This document shows, piece by piece, positions 6,097 through 12,599 of a stretch of 14,875 nt of DNA. Under the pieces are notes generated by a model. The model made no database searches, was not told the origin of the DNA, and saw only the letters and a program-made list of their open reading frames with translations. The position numbers and the translations under genes are program-made. Location of the stretch: the NCBI GenBank assembly GCA_947505995.1, contig CANNNB010000037.1:1-14875 (forward strand), written 5' to 3'. How positions within the stretch are numbered: position 1 is the stretch's first letter; every line of letters begins with the position of its first letter. Origin of the DNA: Comamonadaceae bacterium. GTDB lineage: Bacteria > Pseudomonadota > Gammaproteobacteria > Burkholderiales > Burkholderiaceae.

Positions 6097-6996
6097 ATGA
6101 ACAAACCAGAATGGACACCAGAACATGGTGCGCTGTTAGAAAGTTTGCGCATTAAAGCGGGGATGGACCTTGCCACATTGGCACGTCGCAACATGCTTTC
6201 AACACTCCAAGTTAAGCAGCTTGAAAAAGGTGGTGACTCTGGTTTCTACAGTCCTGCAATTAAGTTTTCAACGGGTCAGAAGCTCTTGAAATTTTTCGGG
6301 CACCACTTGAAGTTGGCTTCTACTATTGCCCCCACTCCTTCACCCTCGCCCTCGCCTTCACCTTCGCCTTCGCCCTTGCCTAGCGTTCAAGTTGAGCCGA
6401 TTGAAAAAACAGATCAGCCCCAGCAAGCGCCGACTTCAAACTCCAAACCTTATTGGCTTGGGCTAGCTTTCATTCTCATTGCCATATTGGCCTTGGTCAT
6501 TTTCCAAATAGATGACACTGCCAATCCATCGGTCAAAACGAACCCAACTGTTGAAAGCAAAGTAACACCGCCTGATGCAGAAAAATTGAACACTCAGCAA
6601 GTTGATGCTGTCGCTGCACCGCCATCAGAGACCGAAAAACCAATCATGAGCGCAGCAGCCACATTGGAAAATTCTGAAGCACCTGAAATGCTAAGCGGCA
6701 CATGCAAATGGGGCTCTTCAGAAATCGAAATTCAAGCAGCTTTGCCTCGAAAGCGAGGTGAGTATGTGCATGTTGTGGCTTTAGAGAATGCCACCGTTTG
6801 CATCCAAGACAGCGAACAACGTGTGGCAAGCCTGTCATTGGCATCGGGCCAGGCGCGAAGCATTTATGGGCCTCCACCTTTCAGGGTTTACAGTCCCAAT
6901 TTTGCGCTTGTGCGGCTTTACTTCCAAGGCCAATACATCAAACTGCCCAGCGAGGACACTCGTCAAATTAAGCTCAGTCCAGTTGCACTTCCTTAG
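6097..6996 (+). CDS. RodZ-like HTH/transmembrane/DUF4115-type protein
   Basis: The protein has 299 residues. Residues 10-75 form a Cro/RodZ-type helix-turn-helix (LLESLRIKAGMDLATLARR). A Ser-Pro array (81-96) and linker follow, then one membrane helix (about 119-137), a periplasmic linker, and a C-terminal beta domain (about 198-285). In that domain LASGQARSIYGPPPFRVYS and VRLYFQGQYIKLP fit the DUF4115 domain of RodZ. RodZ links MreB filaments to the elongation machinery through its HTH. It is unlikely to be the main RodZ, which in betaproteobacteria usually lies near ispG and hisS; here the neighbours are bactofilin and an M23 peptidase, so a role in cell shape is inferred. The only two cysteines, Cys203 and Cys235, are both periplasmic. 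It ends 6 bases from the convergent LytTR regulator. Confidence 0.75.
   Translation: MNKPEWTPEHGALLESLRIKAGMDLATLARRNMLSTLQVKQLEKGGDSGFYSPAIKFSTGQKLLKFFGHHLKLASTIAPTPSPSPSPSPSPSPLPSVQVEPIEKTDQPQQAPTSNSKPYWLGLAFILIAILALVIFQIDDTANPSVKTNPTVESKVTPPDAEKLNTQQVDAVAAPPSETEKPIMSAAATLENSEAPEMLSGTCKWGSSEIEIQAALPRKRGEYVHVVALENATVCIQDSEQRVASLSLASGQARSIYGPPPFRVYSPNFALVRLYFQGQYIKLPSEDTRQIKLSPVALP
6337..6378 (+). repeat. Hexanucleotide (Pro-Ser codon) microsatellite
   Basis: Six consecutive CCY-TCR units at 6337-6372 are followed by a degenerate unit CCC-TTG. They encode the (PS)n stretch of the RodZ-like protein, between the HTH domain and the membrane helix. Unit gain or loss would keep the reading frame and alter only linker length. 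Confidence 0.8.
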
Positions 6997-7002
6997 ACCT
7001 TG

Positions 7003-7833
7003 TTACATGCCTCGAAACAGTTGCGAAGCACTTCGGCTTACCAGCAACTTCTCAGTTCGCCCCTTCACCAAGACCGCTTGCCTTGCACGCTCATCACGCA
7101 CCACCCCCGCAATGGCCTTCACATTGACCAAAGTACTTCTGTGAATTTGCCAAAAAACAGCTGGGTCTAACTCATCCACCAATTCTTTGATGGGCTTGCG
7201 AATGAGAAACTCTTGCTTAGCTGTTTGCACTCGGGTGTATTTTTCGTCGCTCACACAATAGAGCACATCTTCCACCGCCACCATCTGAATGGTTTGACCC
7301 ACCGAAGCTTGAAGCCACGATAAATAGTGAGCGGGATGTCCTGAAACTTTGGCCGAAAGCAAATGCAGCAGTTGCTGGACAGAATGGCTTGCAAGGGAAT
7401 GGTCGGCCGCGGGGTCAATCACATCATTGCTGCGTTGCTTCAACCTTGTCTTCAATCGCTCTGCCGTCAGCCTCAGTCTTTCAGGCTCTGCAGGTTTTAA
7501 AACATAGTCAACCACACCCTGTTCAAACGCATCGATGGCGTACTGATCGTAGGCTGTGATGAAAACCATTTCAGGCAACAAGGCGTCGTCGCTCAATTCA
7601 AGTTGCGCAATTTCTTTGGCCGCCTCCACGCCAGTGAGGCCAGGCATTCGGATGTCCAAAAAGATCACGTCGGGCTGGTGCTCGATAACAGCTTGAACTG
7701 CTTCAAGGCCGTTCTTAGCCTCCGCCACAATTACCAATTCTGGCCAAACTTGAAGCAACCTGGTGCGCAGTTGATCGCGCATGAGTCGCTCATCGTCTGC
7801 AATCACGGCACGCGGCATCTTTGACATGTTCAT
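7003..7833 (-). CDS. LytTR-family response regulator (AlgR/LytR type)
   Basis: The frame is open up to 7923, but that would overlap the kinase gene by 77 bases. The ATG at 7833 starts the receiver properly (276 residues, MNMSKMPRAVIADDE) and lies 13 bases after the kinase stop. The receiver (about 8-125) has the acidic pair Asp13/Asp14, phospho-acceptor Asp60 (IFLDIRMPG) and Lys113 (VLKPAEP). The C-terminal LytTR DNA-binding domain (about 175-275) contains the characteristic FWQIHRSTLVNVKAI segment. The protein should bind DNA and activate transcription when phosphorylated by the kinase encoded just upstream. Later in-frame ATGs at 7827 and 7818 are possible starts. There is no strong Shine-Dalgarno sequence, consistent with coupling to the kinase gene. 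Targets cannot be told from the sequence. Confidence 0.9.
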   Translation of the reverse strand: MNMSKMPRAVIADDERLMRDQLRTRLLQVWPELVIVAEAKNGLEAVQAVIEHQPDVIFLDIRMPGLTGVEAAKEIAQLELSDDALLPEMVFITAYDQYAIDAFEQGVVDYVLKPAEPERLRLTAERLKTRLKQRSNDVIDPAADHSLASHSVQQLLHLLSAKVSGHPAHYLSWLQASVGQTIQMVAVEDVLYCVSDEKYTRVQTAKQEFLIRKPIKELVDELDPAVFWQIHRSTLVNVKAIAGVVRDERARQAVLVKGRTEKLLVSRSASQLFRGM

Positions 7834-7846
7834 GTTCAAAAGAATT

Positions 7847-8782
7847 TCAAAGACCGACAGTGGCTTCGATGGGCGCAAGCTTGTAGGGCAAGGACAGAAC
7901 AGCCAAGGTGCCAAAGCCTTCATAAGGCTCTAACGCTCGAATCATCAAGCTGGCTTGATCGCCATAAATAAGCGCCAGTCTGTCGCGAATGTTTTTCAAA
8001 CCAAAACCGCCCTGAGCAGTTTGAGATTGTTCTTTGGGATCGGTTGGAAAATATCCCACGCCAGAATCTTTCACCGTGACCACCAATTTGCCATGCGAGA
8101 CTTCTGCACGCAACACCAATGTGCCGCCCTCAGCTTTGGGCTCTAGTCCGTGCTTGAAGGCATTTTCCACCAGGCTGAGCACCATCATGTTGGGCATTTC
8201 GGCAGAATTTAGGCCCTCTGGAATATCCCATTGAATTTGCAGACGATCTTCCATGCGCATTTTTTGAATGTCGAGGTAGGGCCGAATGACGCTTAACTCT
8301 TGGCCCAAATAGCGCACGGTGTTGGGTGTTTGCTCGCGCATGGTGGGCAGCGTGGCACGCAACAAAGCAATCAAACTTTTTTGCATCAAGCTGGCCCGTG
8401 GCGGATCTGTTTCAATCAGATGATCGATTGAGGCCAAGGTGTTGAACAAAAAGTGGGGTTCTACTTGCGCCTGCATGGTGGCCATGCGCGCCTCTACCAA
8501 TTGACGCTTGAGTTGTTCGGCTTCGGCCAAATAGGTGGCGGCCGTGGCTTTTTGTTCTGCTTGAATTTGTTGCTTGAACGTGGCCTTGATCACAATTGAA
8601 GTGAGGATGATCAAGAACGCCAGTTGTGGCAACTGGAGAATGCCCAAGGCAGTGAGCAGCACAATTGACAGCCCCCAAAATAGCATCCAACTGATACTGA
8701 CCAACCAAGTGGCGTAGGCGTGGAATATATCTTTGGCGGCTTGCCAATTAATGGGATTGGCAGAAGAAGATGGTGTTGTCAT
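7847..8782 (-). CDS. LytS/AlgZ-type sensor histidine kinase (His_kinase family)
   Basis: The protein has 311 residues. Two hydrophobic segments (about 26-48 and 51-67) form a minimal membrane part with almost no extracytoplasmic loop. A coiled coil (about 70-105) follows, then the His_kinase (PF06580-type) motif QAQVEPHFLFNTLASI with phospho-acceptor His110. The HATPase domain has an N-box (LVENAFKHG, Asn207), DSGVG at 239-243 and GGFGLKNIRDRL at 258-269. This family pairs with LytTR regulators, and such a regulator gene follows after 13 bases. With so little external sequence, the stimulus is probably sensed within the membrane or through a partner protein. The start is supported by GAGG (minus strand, 8787-8790), 4 bases before the ATG. 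It lies 101 bases downstream of the NtrX-like gene; no convincing promoter was found there. Confidence 0.9.
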   Translation of the reverse strand: MTTPSSSANPINWQAAKDIFHAYATWLVSISWMLFWGLSIVLLTALGILQLPQLAFLIILTSIVIKATFKQQIQAEQKATAATYLAEAEQLKRQLVEARMATMQAQVEPHFLFNTLASIDHLIETDPPRASLMQKSLIALLRATLPTMREQTPNTVRYLGQELSVIRPYLDIQKMRMEDRLQIQWDIPEGLNSAEMPNMMVLSLVENAFKHGLEPKAEGGTLVLRAEVSHGKLVVTVKDSGVGYFPTDPKEQSQTAQGGFGLKNIRDRLALIYGDQASLMIRALEPYEGFGTLAVLSLPYKLAPIEATVGL

Positions 8783-8883
8783 AAGGCCTCGTTGTTTGGA
8801 ATGGGCCTAATGTAAAAAGATAAAACGCTTAATGCACCTGGTTTGCGACGAAACGACAAATCCACGTCATGAACTGCAAAATG

Positions 8884-9555
8884 TCATGCGCCAGTGCGCT
8901 TGCCCTTGGTAAGGTCAACGCCCAATTGCTTCAATTTGCGATACAGGTGGGTGCGCTCCAAACCTGTTTTATCGGCCACGCGTGTCATGGAGCCGCCCTC
9001 GTTGGCCAAGTGAAATTCAAAGTAGGCTTTTTCAAAAGCATCTCGGGCATCGCGCAAGGGCAGTCCAAGATCAAAGGTTTGAGAAACTTGAAGGGCGGTG
9101 TCGTGGCCATTGCCTAGGCCCACATTCGTGGACGCCGAACCGCTTGTGGGCAATTGAGCCGCTTGGTAAGCCGCAGCGGCTTGACGAACTTGCTCGCGCG
9201 CCAAACCTTGTTCCACCGTTTTCAGAAGTTTTTGCAGCGTGATGGGTTTTTCTAGAAACGCCTGCGCGCCAATGCGAATGGCATCGACTGCTGTGTCAAT
9301 GGTGGCGTGGCCACTCATCATGATGACGGGCATGTTCAAGAGGCCGCTTGTAGACCATTCTTTGAGCAACGTGACACCATCGGTATCTGGCATCCAAATG
9401 TCCAACAGCACCAAGTCAGGCCGAATGCGAAGTCGTGCCTCACGAGCTTGGGCTGCGTTCTCGGCCAACTCCACGTTGTGCCCCTCATCGTTTAGGATTT
9501 CTGAGAGCAAATCGCGAATACCTAGCTCGTCATCCACCACCAAAATGTTTGCCAT
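8884..9555 (-). CDS. NtrX-like response regulator lacking the AAA+ domain (receiver plus Fis-type HTH)
   Basis: The protein has 223 residues, about half the length of standard NtrX (about 450). The receiver (1-118) has acidic Asp8/Asp9, phospho-acceptor Asp52 (LVLLDIWMPDTDG) and Lys103 (LEKPI). An Ala/Gln/Gly/Ser-rich linker (about 120-163) follows. Then comes a Fis-type HTH (about 166-214) ending in VADKTGLERTHLYRKLKQLGV, very like the NtrX C-terminus. The sigma-54-interacting AAA+ ATPase domain (GAFTGA, Walker A and B) is entirely absent, so the protein cannot activate sigma-54 promoters in the classical way. It may act like RegA/PrrA with sigma-70, or as a repressor. The ATG has AAGAG 4 bases upstream. 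Its partner is presumably the NtrY-like kinase encoded 83 bases upstream. Confidence 0.88.
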   Translation of the reverse strand: MANILVVDDELGIRDLLSEILNDEGHNVELAENAAQAREARLRIRPDLVLLDIWMPDTDGVTLLKEWSTSGLLNMPVIMMSGHATIDTAVDAIRIGAQAFLEKPITLQKLLKTVEQGLAREQVRQAAAAYQAAQLPTSGSASTNVGLGNGHDTALQVSQTFDLGLPLRDARDAFEKAYFEFHLANEGGSMTRVADKTGLERTHLYRKLKQLGVDLTKGKRTGA

Positions 9556-9638
9556 GTTGCTCTTAGTTGCCTCTAATTTGCATCGACTGTGCTTTTTAAA
9601 TTGAACGCTTTAAATTCTTCAAAAAAGGGCCGCTGCGT

Positions 9639-11912
9639 TTAAGCCTGCGACAAATTCTCGACACTGAATGATAACGACACTTGGGCACCTTTGACCACCC
9701 CATCTTCAACTCGATTGGCAATGTCCAAACGGGCACCGTGTTCGTCGGCAATTTTTTTCACGACCGCCAGCCCCAATCCGGTGCCTTTGGCCTTGGTTGT
9801 GACGTAGGGCTCAAATGCCCGCTGCAAGATATTGGGCGCAAAACCTGGGCCTTCGTCCTGCACCGTCAACTTGACCCGCTTGCGAGCAGGGCTCCAGCGG
9901 GTGACGAGCATCACATGGGATTGGGCTTCACTGGCATCCTGGGCATTTTGGAGTAAGTTGTGAACCACCTGGCGAAGTTGCTGGGCATCGCCCTCGATCA
10001 TGGGCAAGCTAGGGTCAAGGTCTGTCAAAACTTGGGCCCGTGAGGCACGGTCTGAAGGCTCTGGCGCGTAGAGGCCCATCACATCCATGATCAATTGGTT
10101 CAAATCCAGCGGCTTGAGTTCTGCCGAGGGCAAGCGGGCGTAATCGCGAAACTCGTTCACCAGGCGCTTCATGGCCGCCACTTGCTCCACGATGGTCTTG
10201 ACTGATTTGGACAAAATCGTCTGATCCGCCTCTTCCAATTTGCCGTCGAGCTTTCGCTCTAAGCGCTCCGCGGACAGCTGAATGGGCGTTAAGGGGTTCT
10301 TAATTTCATGCGCCAGTCGACGCGCCACTTCGCCCCAGGCCTGTGAGCGTTGGGCTGACACCATTTCCGAAATATCGTCAAACACCAAAAGTCGCATGCC
10401 ATCCGGCAAAATAGCGCCACGCGCCACCAAGGTCACGGACGTCGCTTCCAGACCCTGGCCGGAGGCATGAATTTCAAATGACTTTTGCCAATGATCAAGC
10501 TCATGGCGGTCTTTGTCGGCCGAAAGCAATTCAAACTGCTCCTGCACACCGGACGCAAAGTTTTGCAGATTGGGCAAACTCAAAAAAGAGGCCTGGGTGT
10601 GGGCTGCCAAGGGCACTTTTAAAATGCGTGTTGCACCTGGGTTGGCAGACTGAATAGCCCCTTTGGCATTCAACACAATGACCCCTGCCGTGAGGTTGTC
10701 CAAGATGGTTTGCAAATTTTCCCTGGCAGCGTCGAGTTGCATCAAGCTCCGCTCTACGGCGCTTCGGGCATCGGAGAGCTGCTGGGTCATTTCGGCAAAT
10801 GAACGGGTCAAACCACCCAACTCGTCTTTGCCTTGCAAGGTGTATTTGGGGGTTAAGTCACCCGCGGCCACTTGCCTCATGCCATGAGCCAGTAGCAACA
10901 AAGGCCGGGCCAGCTGATTGCCCAGCAGCACCGCCAATAAAACAGCGGCCAGCACTGCCATGATGAGGCTTAAGGTGAGCGTTCCAATGTACATTTTGCG
11001 CAAGCCTTCGCGTGCCAATGCACGTTCTTGGTACTCGCGATTGGCCAGCTGCACATCCAAGGCATTGGCCACCAAGGTCACGGGGAGTTCTTGCGAAATT
11101 TGCAAAACCCACGGATCCTCTCGCAAGTTCAAGCTGTTTTGCGGCACCAGTGTCAGAACTTTGATGCGCCCGCTTGGTGTGCCAGACGTTTCGTCCAGGC
11201 CCTCTACTATTTCCACGCTGAGTTTGCTGCGCACTTGTTTGAACTGAGCTGCAGAGGGTCTTTCGGGACGAATGGCAAAACGGGACTGTCCCGCACTTGC
11301 AATCAATCGGCCATCCAAGGACCAAAGGACAGCGTCGTTGGCGTCCATTTGGGAGCGAACACGGTCCAATGTGAGCGCCGCACTGGCTTCTTGCACATCG
11401 ACCAACTGCTGCGCCGCCACACGAGATTGTTTGGCCAGATCGCCCGACAGTGTGTCTAGTGTGGCGCGGCCCAAGTTCAAGCCAGCCACCAAGGCACCTT
11501 CCACTTTCACATCGAACCAACTCTCAATGGAGCGCGAAACGAACTGATAAGAGACCACATAAATCAAGACGCCAGGCACCACCCCAACCAGACCAAAGAT
11601 GGCGGCCAATTTGACCAACAAGCGAGAGCCAAATTGCCCCTGGCGCAAGCGAATGGCCAAACGGGTTAAGCCCCAAAGTAGCCCCAACAACAAAAGGACA
11701 GCCACAATGGTGTTGATCAAATACAGACGATCGTAATTGCGGTCGTACAGGGCTCTGTTGCTGGTAGCCTGGGTTAGAAGCACCAACAAGCCTAAGCCTA
11801 TGCCCAACAAAATCGTCAGTCCTATGCCAAACACCCACCTGACCGTTTTGGAAGGTTGGGTACCGGTGGCAAGTTGATCTGGTAGGTTCTGACTCATAAG
11901 CAAAGCTTGCAT
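9639..11912 (-). CDS. ntrY: NtrY-like membrane sensor histidine kinase
   Basis: The protein has 757 residues with the NtrY layout: three N-terminal membrane helices (about 24-48, 62-86, 98-122), a periplasmic sensor region (about 125-305), a fourth helix (308-333) and a HAMP domain (about 334-385). A PAS domain (about 397-515; LDNLTAGVIVLNAKGAI) is followed by HisKA with RRLAHEIKNPLTPIQLSAER (phospho-acceptor His535). The HATPase has an N-box (VVHNLLQNAQDAS), DEGPGF and GTGLGLAVVKKI. In other proteobacteria NtrYX responds to nitrogen or redox/respiratory state; the signal here is unknown. Start at the ATG at 11912, 12 bases after the DUF4390 stop; a second ATG at 11897 is possible. Neither has a strong Shine-Dalgarno sequence, so translation is probably coupled. 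The partner regulator follows 83 bases after the stop. Confidence 0.9.
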   Translation of the reverse strand: MQALLMSQNLPDQLATGTQPSKTVRWVFGIGLTILLGIGLGLLVLLTQATSNRALYDRNYDRLYLINTIVAVLLLLGLLWGLTRLAIRLRQGQFGSRLLVKLAAIFGLVGVVPGVLIYVVSYQFVSRSIESWFDVKVEGALVAGLNLGRATLDTLSGDLAKQSRVAAQQLVDVQEASAALTLDRVRSQMDANDAVLWSLDGRLIASAGQSRFAIRPERPSAAQFKQVRSKLSVEIVEGLDETSGTPSGRIKVLTLVPQNSLNLREDPWVLQISQELPVTLVANALDVQLANREYQERALAREGLRKMYIGTLTLSLIMAVLAAVLLAVLLGNQLARPLLLLAHGMRQVAAGDLTPKYTLQGKDELGGLTRSFAEMTQQLSDARSAVERSLMQLDAARENLQTILDNLTAGVIVLNAKGAIQSANPGATRILKVPLAAHTQASFLSLPNLQNFASGVQEQFELLSADKDRHELDHWQKSFEIHASGQGLEATSVTLVARGAILPDGMRLLVFDDISEMVSAQRSQAWGEVARRLAHEIKNPLTPIQLSAERLERKLDGKLEEADQTILSKSVKTIVEQVAAMKRLVNEFRDYARLPSAELKPLDLNQLIMDVMGLYAPEPSDRASRAQVLTDLDPSLPMIEGDAQQLRQVVHNLLQNAQDASEAQSHVMLVTRWSPARKRVKLTVQDEGPGFAPNILQRAFEPYVTTKAKGTGLGLAVVKKIADEHGARLDIANRVEDGVVKGAQVSLSFSVENLSQA

Positions 11913-11924
11913 TGACGGGTGAGG

Positions 11925-12599
11925 TCAACGTCCTAAATCAGAAGATAAACGCAGGGTTTTTTGCGTGGTCAAATTCCATTCTGACTGACTGCCCACCATG
12001 ATTTGGAAAGGCCTTGGCAATTGGGACGAGTCCAAACGGAATTTGAAAATCAAGGTGTATTTGTTGTCGCTGTCCAGGTCAGACACATCGGCCAATTTCC
12101 AATTCACTGTTCTGCGAATGGCCGACAAAGCTTCGGGCAAAGTTTCAAATGTTTGCGACAAGCTGCTGGCCAAACCCACCGCACCGATGGGTTCTCGCGA
12201 TACATTCAAACGCCACAAGCGGGTAAGGGGTTGGTAAGCCAAGCGGTAATGGCGTGCAATTACGCCAATTTTTTTGTCGTACCAATACCAACGATCGCGT
12301 GTGAGCTCGACCTCGGTTACAAAATAAATGGGCATGCCTTTTTGCAAAGCATCCTCCACGGAGGAGCTGAGGTCTAAGCGCAGAGTGCTCTGAAGGAGTA
12401 AAGCGCCGTCTGTTCGCTCAAGGCGCAGCTCCAAAATTTCAGCCTGTGAGCTGGCAGCACTTTGGGCATGAACGGGCAGGGAAAACGCGCTTAAAAATAA
12501 CAAGCTGAAGCAAAGCGCACAAAGCCAAAGACTTGTGCGCCCTATGCCATTCAACTTAAGTTGAACGTTTTTCCAGCAGTGCGTAGTAAAAACCGTCAT
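11925..12599 (-). CDS. DUF4390 family exported protein
   Basis: The protein has 224 residues from the ATG at 12599 and is of unknown function. It starts with a basic segment and a hydrophobic stretch (TSLWLCALCFSLLFLSAF) ending in a plausible signal peptidase site after VHA. The mature part is beta-rich, with family-like features: the LRLERTDGALLLQSTLRLDLS opening, a YFVTEVELTRDRWYWYDKK central strand pair, and a final FKFRLDSSQLPRPFQI segment. The start is uncertain. The ATG at 12599 has GGGTGA just upstream but overlaps rsmB by 44 bases. A TTG at 12554, one base after the rsmB stop, would give a shorter and more typical signal peptide (NGIGRTSLWL). The gene sits between rsmB and the NtrY-like kinase, the usual betaproteobacterial order, so a link to envelope sensing by the kinase is possible but unproven. 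Confidence 0.82.
   Translation of the reverse strand: MTVFTTHCWKNVQLKLNGIGRTSLWLCALCFSLLFLSAFSLPVHAQSAASSQAEILELRLERTDGALLLQSTLRLDLSSSVEDALQKGMPIYFVTEVELTRDRWYWYDKKIGVIARHYRLAYQPLTRLWRLNVSREPIGAVGLASSLSQTFETLPEALSAIRRTVNWKLADVSDLDSDNKYTLIFKFRLDSSQLPRPFQIMVGSQSEWNLTTQKTLRLSSDLGR

Noticed and set aside
6337..6378. Tandem repeat considered as a CRISPR-like or non-coding array
   Set aside because: The units are 6-base codon pairs inside an intact reading frame and no spacers exist.
7834..7923. N-terminal extension of the LytTR regulator (30 residues)
   Set aside because: It overlaps the kinase gene in another frame, is not receiver-like, and the receiver begins properly at the ATG at 7833.
8783..8883. 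Promoter for the LytS/AlgZ-type kinase
   Set aside because: I tried several -35/-10 pairings on the minus strand; none gave a good match at 16-18 base spacing.
9595..9614. Two TTTAAA boxes 8 bases apart between the NtrY-like and NtrX-like genes
   Set aside because: Short AT palindromes in an AT-rich gap, easily due to chance; no promoter spacing fits.
10858..11520. Long minus-strand open frame (220 residues) inside the NtrY-like kinase gene
   Set aside because: It is a shadow of the kinase in another frame, with low-complexity, His/Cys/Arg-rich translation and no domain.
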